Assembly (NCBI RefSeq): GCF_003008555.2
Contig: NZ_CP027665.1
Coordinates: 3,348,001-3,412,000, forward strand
DNA: 64,000 nucleotides
Direction: 5' to 3'
Source of the DNA: Pukyongiella litopenaei
Lineage (GTDB): Bacteria; Pseudomonadota; Alphaproteobacteria; Rhodobacterales; Rhodobacteraceae
The notes below the pieces were generated by a model. The model saw only the letters and a program-made list of their open reading frames with translations. It ran no database searches and was not told where the DNA came from. Every line of letters starts with the position of its first letter. Position 1 is the first letter of the stretch. The position numbers and the translations under genes are program-made. Positions 34,998-46,016 of this stretch are shown piece after piece.

Positions 34998-36824
34998 TCA
35001 TCCCAGCATCCCGGTGCCGTGACCCAGCGCCGACTGCATCGTCTTGACCACCACGAAGGCATCGCGCAGATGGCTGCGTTCGAAATCCGACAGATCGCCC
35101 GGCGCCATGAAATTGTCGGGCGTCTCCCCGTCCCGGATCCGCCCGGCCTGGTGCGACAGGCGCGTTTCGGCGATCAGGTCATAAGCGTCCAGCAGGTCGC
35201 GCGCGCCGGACGGGCTGAGCACGCCCGCCGCCTCGGCCGCCTCCAGCCGCGCCCGCGTGTTGACCGCCTGCAACCTGCCGCGCAGCGCGAAGATCCGCCC
35301 CAGATCCACGATGGGCACCACGCCGTTCAGCTTCATGTCCAGCCGGTTGCGATGCTCGCCCGAGCGGATCGTGGCGATCCCGCGCAGCAGCCCCAGCGGC
35401 GGCGTGTGCTTGAGCGAATTCGTAATCATATGCGCCACGAAGATCGAGTTGGCGCTGGCCGCGTTCAGGGTTTCGCTCCGCAACCCGTCGAACAGGCTGG
35501 TGTCGCCGCCGATCGGGCGCAGGTCGAACATGACGCTGGCCAGCATCTGCGCCTCCGGGTTCGGTTGCGCGATCCAGCCGGCGAAATAGTCGCGCCAGAC
35601 GCGCAGCGGTTGCCGCCAGCGCGGCGTCATCGCCATCATCTCGCCGGGACAGTAGACATAGCCGCATTCGTTCAGCCCGTCGCAGACGAACCGGGCGAGC
35701 GCCTCGAAATAGGCCGCGTCGGCGTCGCTGGCCTCGTCATGCAGGATCAGGCAATTGTCCTGGTCCGATACGCCGGTCTGTTCCTGGCGGCCCTGGCTGC
35801 CGCAGGCCAGCCACAGGTAGGGCACCGGCGGCGGACCCAGCCGCGATTCGGCCAGCGCAAGCAGCCTGCGCGTCACGGTGTCGGCGATGTCGGTGATCAG
35901 CCGCGTGACCACCTCGTGGCGATTGCCGCCCGCCGTCAGCTGAACCAGCAGGCGCGGGATCTCGGCGGTGACCCGGGCCATGTCCGCGGCGCTGCCCGCG
36001 CGGGCGATGGCCGCGACCAGTTCGGCCGAACTGACCGCCTGAAACCGGGTCAGGTCGGTCTGGGACACGATGCCCAGCAGCTTTCCGTCCTCGCAGATCG
36101 GCACATGGCCGATGCCGTGCTCCATCATCATGTGCAGCACGTCCGACCCGATGGCCGAGGGCGACAGGGTCATCGGGTTCGGGGTCATCACCTCCGACAC
36201 CGGGGTGTCGGGTGCGCGGCCGCGGGCCAGGACGCGCACGGTCAGGTCGCGGGTGGTCACGATCCCGGTCAGCCCGCCGGCATCGGTCACGCAGAGCGAT
36301 GAAATATCCCGGTCGCCCATCAGCCTTGCGGCGTCATGCACCGGGGTACCGGGGGCGCAGGTGACGGGATCGGCCGCCATCAGGCTGCGGACCCGGCTCA
36401 CCGCCAGATCGTTGCCGCGCGCGGTCGCGGGGCGGCGGCGGTCAAAGAATTTCCGCACCTGCCGGTGGTCGCGCATCAGCGCGTGGAACGCGGGCGCGGG
36501 CAGCAGCAGAAGCGTGGTATCGGCGGTCGCGCGCACCGAGGTGGCGGCCTTGCCCGCGCGCAGCAATCCGCGTTCGCCGAACGAGTTGCGCGGACCCAGC
36601 AGGGACACGGGAATGTCGTTTTCGTCCCGCACCTCGATCTCGCCACGGTGGACCAGATAGAGCCCGTCGAGCTCGGCCCCGCGTTCATAGACGCTATCGC
36701 CTGCCGCGAAGGAAAGGATCCGGAACTGCGGGGCAAGCCTGTCGAGCACCCCCGGCGCCAGCCCGTCATAGGGGTGGACCGAGGTCAGGAAACCCAGCAG
36801 GTCGTCGGCATCGGTAAGCGTCAT
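34998..36824 (-). CDS. Cyclic-nucleotide-binding/CBS/DUF294 nucleotidyltransferase-like protein
   Basis: The 608-residue cytoplasmic protein has a cNMP-binding-like domain (about 15-125, GDSVYERGAELDGLYLVHRG), two CBS domains (about 145-270), and a GlnD/KNTase-like domain with GSQGRQEQTGVSDQDN (about 350), the metal-binding nucleotidyltransferase signature. A DUF294 C-terminal helical region follows. CBS domains commonly bind adenine nucleotides, so it could sense AMP/ATP, which Acs and Adk change. It lies downstream of the sodium:solute symporter, as in many proteobacteria. Confidence 0.88.
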   Translation of the reverse strand: MTLTDADDLLGFLTSVHPYDGLAPGVLDRLAPQFRILSFAAGDSVYERGAELDGLYLVHRGEIEVRDENDIPVSLLGPRNSFGERGLLRAGKAATSVRATADTTLLLLPAPAFHALMRDHRQVRKFFDRRRPATARGNDLAVSRVRSLMAADPVTCAPGTPVHDAARLMGDRDISSLCVTDAGGLTGIVTTRDLTVRVLARGRAPDTPVSEVMTPNPMTLSPSAIGSDVLHMMMEHGIGHVPICEDGKLLGIVSQTDLTRFQAVSSAELVAAIARAGSAADMARVTAEIPRLLVQLTAGGNRHEVVTRLITDIADTVTRRLLALAESRLGPPPVPYLWLACGSQGRQEQTGVSDQDNCLILHDEASDADAAYFEALARFVCDGLNECGYVYCPGEMMAMTPRWRQPLRVWRDYFAGWIAQPNPEAQMLASVMFDLRPIGGDTSLFDGLRSETLNAASANSIFVAHMITNSLKHTPPLGLLRGIATIRSGEHRNRLDMKLNGVVPIVDLGRIFALRGRLQAVNTRARLEAAEAAGVLSPSGARDLLDAYDLIAETRLSHQAGRIRDGETPDNFMAPGDLSDFERSHLRDAFVVVKTMQSALGHGTGMLG

Positions 36825-36846
36825 GGCAGGCCTCTTGAATCGGATC

Positions 36847-36912
36847 GCCCCGCCCGGAAACCCGGACGGGGCAGGGGTGCGGGCCGGGACGGATCGCGCC
36901 CGGCCCGCACCC
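36847..36912 (-). terminator. Tandem hairpins after the symporter gene
   Basis: Two GC stem-loops lie side by side: 36847-36872 (11 bp) and 36875-36912 (perfect 14-bp stem 36875-36888 with 36899-36912). They have no U-tract. They sit between the symporter stop and the next gene and may partly terminate or protect the upstream mRNA. Confidence 0.5.
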
Positions 36913-36918
36913 GCGTTC

Positions 36919-38880
36919 TCAGTGGTCCGCGGCAGCGGCCCCGGCGCCGCGCGGGATGCGGACGCTTTCGACCAGTTCCACGATGTCCTGCGGGATCGGC
37001 TTGGTCATGCCGGACACCAGATAGGCCACCGCGAAGTTGATGGCCGCGCCGACCGCACCGAACGAGGTGGACTTGATCGAGCCCAGCAGCGGATCGGCAT
37101 CGGTGAACGCGTTGGTATCGGGGATGAAGAACCAGCCCTTGTGCAGGAAGATGTAGACCAGCGTGACGATCAGGCCGGCCAGCATCCCCGCGACCGCACC
37201 GGTGTTGTTCACCCTGGTCGAGAAGATACCCATCATCAGCGCCGGGAAGATCGACGCGGCGGCGAGGCCGAAGGCCAGAGCCACGGTCTGCGCGGCAAAT
37301 CCCGGCGGGTTCAGGCCGAGATAGGTCGCGACCACGATGGCGATGGCCATGGCGATCCGTGCCCACATCAGTTCACCCTTTTCCGAGATCGAGGGGTTCA
37401 GCTGGCCCTTGATCAGGTCATGCGACACCGCCGAGGAAATCGCCAGCAGCAGACCTGCGGCGGTGGACAGCGCGGCGGCCAGGCCACCCGCGGCCACCAA
37501 GCCGATCACCCAGCTGGGCAGGTTGGCGATCTCGGGATTGGCCAGCACCAGGATGTCGCGGTTGAATTCCACGAACTCGTTGCCGTTCCAGCCGTTCTCG
37601 GCCGCCTTGGCCTGCATGTCGGCATTGCGGTCATTGTAGTACTGGATCAGGCCATCGCCGTTCTTGTCGAGGTGGTGCAGGATGTTGCCCTCGGCAATCG
37701 AGGCGTCGATCTGGGCCTGGATCTCGGCTTCGCCGCGCCCGTCGGGTGCGATGGTGACAAGGTTGTGATCCGGCTGAAGCAGGCTGACGGTCGCCTGCGG
37801 GTTTGCCGCGAGGAAAGCTGCCGCTTCGGTGGAGGTTTCCGGGGCAAAGCTCAGCAGGCCGGTCTTTTCCCAGGTTTCCATCCAGTCGTATTCCGGCGCG
37901 TTCTTGACCTGCTCGACCGAGACCGCCTCGGCGTTGGTGCCGTCCGGCCACATCAGCTCGGTGATGTTGAGCCGTGCCATCGCTCCCACCGCGGGCGCGG
38001 TCAGATAGAGCAGGGCGATGAACACCAGCGCCCAGCCGGCCGACCAGCGGGCATCCGCCACCCGCGGCACGGTGAAGAAACGCATGATCACATGCGGCAG
38101 GCCGGCGGTGCCGATCATCAGCGACAGCGTGAACAGCACCATGTTGAACGTATCGGCGTGATGGGTGGTGTATTCGGCAAAACCGAGTTCCACCACGATC
38201 GCGTCGAGCTTGGACAGCAGCGGCTCGCCCGAGGCGACGTGATCGCCGAACAGGCCCAGCGGCGGCACCGGGTTGCCGGTCAGCTGCAGCGAGATGAAGA
38301 TCGCCGGGATCGTGTAGGCCATGATCAGCACGCAATATTGCGCCACCTGGGTATAGGTCACGCCCTTCATGCCGCCGAACACCGCATAGGCGAACACGAC
38401 ACAGGCGCCGATCAGCAGGCCGGTGGTGTTGCTCACCTCGAGGAAGCGGCCGAACGCCACGCCGACACCGGTCATCTGCCCGATCACATAGGTGGTCGAT
38501 GCCACGATCAGGCAGATCACGGCCACCATCCGCGCGGTGGGCGAATAGAACCGGTCGCCGATGAATTCGGATACCGTGAACTTGCCGAACTTGCGCAGGT
38601 AGGGCGCAAGCAGCAGCGCCAGCAGCACATAGCCGCCGGTCCAGCCCATCAGGTAGGACGAGTTGTCATAGCCGGTAAAGGCGATCAGCCCGGCCATCGA
38701 GATGAACGAGGCGGCGGACATCCAGTCGGCGGCCGTGGCCATGCCGTTGGTGACCGGGTGCACGCCCCGGCCCGCGGCGTAGAATTCCGAGGTCGATCCG
38801 GCGCGCGCCCAGATCGCGATGCCGATATAGAGCGCAAAGGACGCGCCCACGAACAGCAGGTTGATGGTAAACTGGTCCAT
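36919..38880 (-). CDS. Sodium:solute symporter, acetate-permease-like (VC_2705 type)
   Basis: The 653-residue protein has about 13 membrane spans of the SSS/LeuT fold, with NGMATAADWMSAASFISMAG and GGLAAALSTAAGLLLAISSA typical of ActP-like carriers. Between two spans it carries a soluble insert of about 120 residues (about 335-450), containing DKNGDGLIQYYN, which matches an EF-hand loop except at its last position. It is preceded 6 bp upstream by its DUF4212 partner, and the run starts with acs, so acetate or a related short acid is a reasonable substrate. Confidence 0.9.
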   Translation of the reverse strand: MDQFTINLLFVGASFALYIGIAIWARAGSTSEFYAAGRGVHPVTNGMATAADWMSAASFISMAGLIAFTGYDNSSYLMGWTGGYVLLALLLAPYLRKFGKFTVSEFIGDRFYSPTARMVAVICLIVASTTYVIGQMTGVGVAFGRFLEVSNTTGLLIGACVVFAYAVFGGMKGVTYTQVAQYCVLIMAYTIPAIFISLQLTGNPVPPLGLFGDHVASGEPLLSKLDAIVVELGFAEYTTHHADTFNMVLFTLSLMIGTAGLPHVIMRFFTVPRVADARWSAGWALVFIALLYLTAPAVGAMARLNITELMWPDGTNAEAVSVEQVKNAPEYDWMETWEKTGLLSFAPETSTEAAAFLAANPQATVSLLQPDHNLVTIAPDGRGEAEIQAQIDASIAEGNILHHLDKNGDGLIQYYNDRNADMQAKAAENGWNGNEFVEFNRDILVLANPEIANLPSWVIGLVAAGGLAAALSTAAGLLLAISSAVSHDLIKGQLNPSISEKGELMWARIAMAIAIVVATYLGLNPPGFAAQTVALAFGLAAASIFPALMMGIFSTRVNNTGAVAGMLAGLIVTLVYIFLHKGWFFIPDTNAFTDADPLLGSIKSTSFGAVGAAINFAVAYLVSGMTKPIPQDIVELVESVRIPRGAGAAAADH

Positions 38881-38886
38881 GGCGGG

Positions 38887-39171
<285 letters not shown>

Positions 39172-39234
39172 GGCGGTTCCTCCTTCTTCCTCCGTTGATG
39201 GTCCCGATGAACAGGCCGGGACCGCTCCCTCACG

Positions 39235-39918
39235 TCACGGCATCGCGGTGCGCACGACGTCGGCCAGTTCCGATGCGATGGCGTCGATCGCGCCCATCGC
39301 ATCCACCTTTCGCAGCACGCCCTTGTCGCCGTAGTAGGCGATCAGGGGCGCGGTCTGCGCATGGTAGGCGTCGAGACGGCTGGCCACCGTCTCGGCAGTG
39401 TCGTCGCTGCGGCGTTTCATGTCGGTGCCGCCGCATTTGTCGCAGGTGCCGGCCTTCGCGGTCGGCTTGAACCTGTCGTGATAGCCTTCGCCGCAATTGC
39501 CGCAGGTGAACCGCCCCGAGATACGGGCGATCATCGCCGCATCCTCGACTTCGAGGCTGACCGCCGCGCCGACCTGCTGCCCGGTCTCGGCCAGCAGCGC
39601 ATCCAGCGCCTCGGCCTGGACCGTGGTGCGCGGGAACCCGTCCAGGATCACGCCGCGGGCGCAATCCGGTTCGGCCATGCGGTCGCGCAGGATGGCGGTC
39701 ACGATGTCGTCGCTGACCAGCCCGCCGGCCTCCATCACCGCACGCGCGGCCTTGCCGGCCTCGGTGCCGGCGGCCACCGCGGCGCGCAGCAGGTCGCCGG
39801 TGGACAGTTGCACGAGACCGAAGCTGTCTTCCAGCATCCGGGCCTGGGTGCCTTTCCCGGCCCCCGGAGGGCCGAGAAGGATCAGAACGAAGGGTCGGGT
39901 CATGGTGTCGGCGTCCAT
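39235..39918 (-). CDS. adk: Adenylate kinase with zinc-type LID
   Basis: Adenylate kinase interconverts ATP + AMP and 2 ADP. The 227-residue protein has the P-loop GPPGAGKGTQ, LDGFPRT and a LID with four cysteines (FTCGNC...GTCDKC), which would bind zinc as in Paracoccus Adk. It starts 12 bp after acs, so it is well placed to remove the AMP that Acs makes. ATG 39918 or 39903 are both possible starts. It may be a second copy besides the one usually found in the ribosomal protein operon. Confidence 0.94.
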   Translation of the reverse strand: MDADTMTRPFVLILLGPPGAGKGTQARMLEDSFGLVQLSTGDLLRAAVAAGTEAGKAARAVMEAGGLVSDDIVTAILRDRMAEPDCARGVILDGFPRTTVQAEALDALLAETGQQVGAAVSLEVEDAAMIARISGRFTCGNCGEGYHDRFKPTAKAGTCDKCGGTDMKRRSDDTAETVASRLDAYHAQTAPLIAYYGDKGVLRKVDAMGAIDAIASELADVVRTAMP

Positions 39919-39930
39919 CGCTGCGGTCCC

Positions 39931-41892
<1,962 letters not shown>

Positions 41893-42002
41893 CTGAGGCT
41901 CCTCCCTCTGGCAAGATCTGTCAGGCCCGGCCCGGCGGGAATCATGTGCGGGGCGGGGCGGTTCCGTTACGTCGCGATAATAGCGGAGCGTGAAAAGAAG
42001 TG

Positions 42003-42013
42003 AACAAATTGTT
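42003..42013 (+). promoter_or_regulatory. Inverted repeat AACAAATTGTT
   Basis: Perfect 5-1-5 inverted repeat about 110 bp upstream of acs. GACAAATTGTT recurs at 42197-42207 and the core CAAATTG at 42119-42125, suggesting a shared regulator. Confidence 0.4.
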
Positions 42014-42210
42014 GTTATGAAAGGATTTGCTTGTAAACGTTTTTTGCGTTCATCCGGGTTCTTGTAAATCCATCGCCGTGATGCTGAAAAATTGATGAAA
42101 CGGCAAGAGATTGCCTGTCAAATTGGCGACGCAACGTCACGAATTGCTGGCGCTAACCGCGATTTTCCGTTCATTGCTCACAGCAGCGGTGGGTGCGACA
42201 AATTGTTTCG

Positions 42211-42226
42211 GTATGCATCTGCATAC
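42211..42226 (+). promoter_or_regulatory. Inverted repeat GTATGC-ATCT-GCATAC
   Basis: Perfect 6-4-6 inverted repeat about 130 bp before the dctP-like start; a plausible operator of the TRAP operon. Confidence 0.45.
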
Positions 42227-42354
42227 ATACCTGTCGGTTGTCCGCCATCGAATCCGTTCGCGTGAAATGCCGGGGCTTGGCACCGGCGCGGTGCCGGGTT
42301 AGCCTTTTCTCCAAGCGGTCCGTGTAAAGGGGCCGCGCAGAGGGAGAAAACCAC

Positions 42355-43371
42355 ATGAACAAGATGCTGACCGGCGCCGCGGCCGCGTTGCTGACCACCG
42401 CGCTGGTATCCGAGGCTACCGCGCTGGAATGGAACGTATCCACCTGGGGCAAGCGCCGGGCCTTTACCGAGCACCTCGAGAAACTGGCCGAACTTGTATC
42501 CGAAAAGACCGGCGGCGATTTCACCCTGAACATCAGCTATGGCGGGCTCAGCAAGAATCGCGAGAATCTCGACGGTATCTCGATCGGGGCGTTCGAGATG
42601 GCGCAGTTCTGCGCCGGTTATCACCGCGACAAGAATCGCAGCCTCACCGTGCTGGAACTGCCCTTCCTCGGCGTGAACACGCTGGAAGAGGAGGTGGCCG
42701 TCAGCAACGCGGTCTATGCCCACCCGGCCGTTCAGGATGAAATGGCGCAGTGGAATGCCAGGCTGCTGATGACCTCGCCGATGCCGCAATACAATCTCGT
42801 CGGCACCGGCGAGCCGCGCGACGAGCTGTCGGAATTCGAAGGCATGCGCGTGCGTGCGACCGGCGGCATCGGCCAGGCGTTCGAGGCCGTCGGCGCGGTG
42901 CCGACCTCGATGACCGCGACCGAGGTCTACAACGCGATGGAAAGCGGCGTGATCGACACGGCCGCCTTTGCCCAGCACGCGCACCTGTCCTTTGGCACCA
43001 TCAACCGTGCCGACTGGTGGACGGCGAACCTGAACCCCGGCACGGTGAACTGCCCGATCGTGGTGAATGTCGACGCCTATGAGGCGCTCACCGATGACCA
43101 GCGCGCGGCGCTCGACAGTTCGGTCGACGAGGCCATTGCCCATTACCTGGCCAATTACGGCGAGCTTCTGAAACGCTGGGACAGCGTCCTGGAGGAAAAG
43201 AAGGTCGAAAAGGTCGTGCTGTCCGACGAGGTGCTGGCCGAGTTCCGCGCCAAGGCCGCCGATCCGGCCCGGGACCAGTGGATCGAGGAAATGAGCGCGC
43301 AGGGCCTGCCCGCGCAGGAGCTCTACGATCTGGTGATGTCCACGCTGGAGCAGACGCGCGCCGGCAACTGA
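42355..43371 (+). CDS. dctP: TRAP transporter substrate-binding protein (DctP family)
   Basis: This 338-residue periplasmic protein captures an organic acid for the TRAP transporter. It has a Sec signal peptide (MNKMLTGAAAALLTTALVSEATA), the family SYGGLSKNRENLDGI region, and the MRVRATGGIGQAFEAVGAVP segment with the Arg that binds the substrate carboxylate. GGGAG lies upstream. The substrate is not predictable; a hairpin after the gene suggests it is expressed above the permease genes. Confidence 0.9.
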   Translation: MNKMLTGAAAALLTTALVSEATALEWNVSTWGKRRAFTEHLEKLAELVSEKTGGDFTLNISYGGLSKNRENLDGISIGAFEMAQFCAGYHRDKNRSLTVLELPFLGVNTLEEEVAVSNAVYAHPAVQDEMAQWNARLLMTSPMPQYNLVGTGEPRDELSEFEGMRVRATGGIGQAFEAVGAVPTSMTATEVYNAMESGVIDTAAFAQHAHLSFGTINRADWWTANLNPGTVNCPIVVNVDAYEALTDDQRAALDSSVDEAIAHYLANYGELLKRWDSVLEEKKVEKVVLSDEVLAEFRAKAADPARDQWIEEMSAQGLPAQELYDLVMSTLEQTRAGN

Positions 43372-43378
43372 CGCGTCC

Positions 43379-43406
43379 GGTCCGGGTGCGCAGCCGTGCC
43401 CGGACC
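43379..43406 (+). promoter_or_regulatory. Hairpin between the binding-protein and permease genes
   Basis: GGTCCGGG (43379-43386) pairs with CCCGGACC (43399-43406). Such stems in transporter operons reduce read-through and stabilise the first message. Confidence 0.4.
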
Positions 43407-43441
43407 GTTGCCCGATCCACAACACGATCAGGAGATACCGG

Positions 43442-44071
43442 ATGGCCGGACATCACTCGGTTCTGGAGGATGACAGCCTGCTCAGCCGGCTTGACCGGCG
43501 GCTGCTGGGGCTGGAGCGGGTCCTGGCGCTGCTGAGCGGGCTGGCGGTGTTTTCGCTGATGCTGCTGGCGGTGCGGTCGGTCGGCGGGCGGGTGACGCTG
43601 AATGCGCCGCTGCCCGGATATGTGGACTGGATCGAACAGGCAATGCCGCTGATCGCGTTCATGGGCATCGCCTATGTGCAGCGCGACGGGGGCCATATCC
43701 GCATGGACATCCTGATCGGCCGCCTCAGGGGCCGGGCGCTGTGGCTGGCGGAACTGGTGTCGGTCCTGCTGATGCTGGCGCTGATGGTCGCGATGGTCTG
43801 GGGCAGCTGGGCGCATTTCCTGCGCAGCTTCGATTTCGCCGCGCCCTTGTGGAGCCGCGACAGCACCATCGACATCGGCCTGCCGATCTGGCCGGCAAAG
43901 CTGCTCGCGCCGATTGCGTTCTCTGTGCTGTGCCTGCGGCTGCTGTTGCAGGCCTGGGGCTATGGGCGGGCCTTTGTCACCGGGGCCACGGCGCCGGTGG
44001 CGGTGCCGCTGATCCAGGACGCGGCGGCGCAGGCCGCGGCCGAGGCCGAACAACTCGAAGGGCAGGACTAG
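43442..44071 (+). CDS. dctQ: TRAP transporter small permease (DctQ family)
   Basis: The 209-residue membrane protein has four spans, with the typical VDWIEQAMPLIAFMGIAYVQRDGGHIRMDIL in the second loop and span. It couples to DctM for Na+-driven uptake. It starts 70 bp after dctP and ends 4 bp before dctM. The C-terminal 30 residues are Ala/Gln/Glu-rich. Confidence 0.9.
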   Translation: MAGHHSVLEDDSLLSRLDRRLLGLERVLALLSGLAVFSLMLLAVRSVGGRVTLNAPLPGYVDWIEQAMPLIAFMGIAYVQRDGGHIRMDILIGRLRGRALWLAELVSVLLMLALMVAMVWGSWAHFLRSFDFAAPLWSRDSTIDIGLPIWPAKLLAPIAFSVLCLRLLLQAWGYGRAFVTGATAPVAVPLIQDAAAQAAAEAEQLEGQD

Positions 44072-44075
44072 GCGC

Positions 44076-45479
44076 ATGGACACGATCGAGATCGGCCTGT
44101 GGGTGACGGGGGGCCTGCTGGTGCTGGTGGTCGCCGGCATGCGGGTGGCCTTTGCCGCCGGGCTTGCCGGGCTGGTCGGGCTGGTGCTGGTGTTCTGGGC
44201 CAAGCGCGATTTCGGCGCCGAACATCTGGGCTGGGCGCTGACGGTCGCAATCAAGACGGCCGGGCAGGTTCCCCATTCCAAGGTCGCCAGCCAGGCGCTG
44301 AGCCTGATCCCCACCTTCATCCTGATCGGCTATCTCGCCTATTACGCGGGGCTGACGCGGGCGCTGTTCGAGGCGGCCAAGCGGTGGATTGCATGGGTGC
44401 CGGGCGGGCTGGCGGTGTCGACGGTCTTTGCCACCGCCGGGTTTGCCGCGGTGTCGGGGGCATCGGTCGCCACCTCTGCCGTGTTTGCGCGCATCGCCAT
44501 CCCCGAGATGCTCGCGGCCGGTTACAACAAGCGGTTCGCCGCGGGCGTGGTGGCCGCGGGCGGGACGCTGGCCTCGCTGATCCCGCCCTCGGCGATCCTG
44601 GTGATCTACGCGATCATCGTCGAACAGGATGTCGGCAAGCTGCTGCTGGCAGGCTTCATCCCCGGTGCGTTCTCGGCGCTGATCTACGGGCTGCTGATCG
44701 TCGGCATCGCGATGGTGTTCAAATCGGTCGGTCCGCCGATCACCGGGTTCACCTGGCGCGAACGGCTGGTGTCGCTGCCACCGGCGCTGCCGATCGTCTT
44801 CGTCGTCGTGATCATCATCTGTTTCGTCTACAACCCGTTCGGCGGCGATGCCTGGGGAACGCCCACCGAGGGCGGCGCACTGGGGGCCTTCGTCGTGTTC
44901 TGCATGGCGCTGTGGCGCGGGATGCGCTGGGCCGAGCTGAAATCGGCCCTGCTGGAAACCGCCAAGCTGACGGTGATGATCTTTACCATCATCTGGGGCG
45001 TGCTGGTCTATGTCCGTTTCCTGGGTTTCGCCGATCTTCCCGGCGCCTTCTCGGACTGGCTGACCGGGCTCGAGATGTCGCCGATGCTGATCCTGATCTG
45101 TATCCTGCTGGCCTATGCGGTGCTGGGCATGTTCATGGATGCGATCGGGATGCTGCTGCTGACATTGCCGGTGGTCTACCCTGCGGTGATGGCGCTCAAC
45201 GGTGGCGAGTTCGTGACCGCGGCCGACAGCACCTTTGGCATGTCGGGGACGATGTGCGCGATCTGGTTCGGCATCCTGGTGGTGAAGATGGCCGAGTTCT
45301 GCCTGATCACGCCGCCCATCGGGCTCAACTGCTTTGTCGTCGCCGGCGTGCGCCCGGACCTGTCGGTGCAAGACGTGTTCCGCGGGGTGACGCCGTTCTT
45401 CATCGCCGACGGGGTGACCATCGCGCTGCTGGTCGCGTTTCCGGGCATCGTCCTCTATCTGCCGCGTCTTGCGGGCTGA
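44076..45479 (+). CDS. dctM: TRAP transporter large permease (DctM family)
   Basis: The 467-residue carrier subunit has about 12 spans, with SGASVATSAVFARIAIPEML, GGTLASLIPPSAILVIY and the C-terminal FCLITPPIGLNCFV that form the elevator domain core. It is the last gene of the dctPQM operon. Confidence 0.93.
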   Translation: MDTIEIGLWVTGGLLVLVVAGMRVAFAAGLAGLVGLVLVFWAKRDFGAEHLGWALTVAIKTAGQVPHSKVASQALSLIPTFILIGYLAYYAGLTRALFEAAKRWIAWVPGGLAVSTVFATAGFAAVSGASVATSAVFARIAIPEMLAAGYNKRFAAGVVAAGGTLASLIPPSAILVIYAIIVEQDVGKLLLAGFIPGAFSALIYGLLIVGIAMVFKSVGPPITGFTWRERLVSLPPALPIVFVVVIIICFVYNPFGGDAWGTPTEGGALGAFVVFCMALWRGMRWAELKSALLETAKLTVMIFTIIWGVLVYVRFLGFADLPGAFSDWLTGLEMSPMLILICILLAYAVLGMFMDAIGMLLLTLPVVYPAVMALNGGEFVTAADSTFGMSGTMCAIWFGILVVKMAEFCLITPPIGLNCFVVAGVRPDLSVQDVFRGVTPFFIADGVTIALLVAFPGIVLYLPRLAG

Positions 45480-46016
45480 TCGGGATGGCGCGGGGGCAGG
45501 GGAGATTCGCAGGCACAGGCGGTATCCGGACCTGCCCCGCAACCCATGGTTGACGTTGCGTAAGCGGATGTGTTGCGCCGGGTAAACACTCCGTGATCGG
45601 CGCGGCGGAATTTGCCAATGAAAACGCCGGTTGCAGGAATGTTCCGGATTTCCCGACTTTACACGGAACCGGGTCTGCCGCCATTCTGGGTGCAGATCGA
45701 TTTTCCCGGCGGTGGCTGTCAGGGGCGGGCGGTGCCCTCCTTGCCGACAGGCCGAGACCGGGAAAGCCGGACCGGGGCCGCTGCATGAACGCGAGCCGTG
45801 GGCCGGTGGTCCGGCAGCGGGACATGACCGCGGACCGTCGATACGAGACCGTTCCCGTTCGAGCTTCTTCCATAATCCACTCACGAGACATGAACAGGGT
45901 CGCTGCGTCTGGTTACGCAGGATGTTCCGGAATGTCGGTGCATGCGACCCGCCTGTTGTAGCGAGTGCCGTCCCTATTCAGGATGGCCGGATAGAAGAGG
46001 ACATTGCGAACAGAAC
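45480..46016 (+). other. Gap upstream of the repeat-protein gene
   Basis: No gene is supported in these 537 bp. Short open frames are not convincing. An imperfect palindrome-like ATGTTCCGGAATGT lies at 45921-45934, about 85 bp before the next start. I see no clear sigma70 or sigma54 promoter. Confidence 0.4.

Larger units (their letters stand above)
41893..42354 (+). other. AT-rich divergent control region between acs and the TRAP operon
   Basis: No gene is seen in these 462 bp. The region is distinctly AT-richer than its surroundings. It contains two CTTGTAAA copies 31 bp apart (42030 and 42061), three CAAATTG-centred sites (42003-42013, 42117-42127, 42197-42207) and GTATGCATCTGCATAC (42211-42226). 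Confidence 0.6.
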
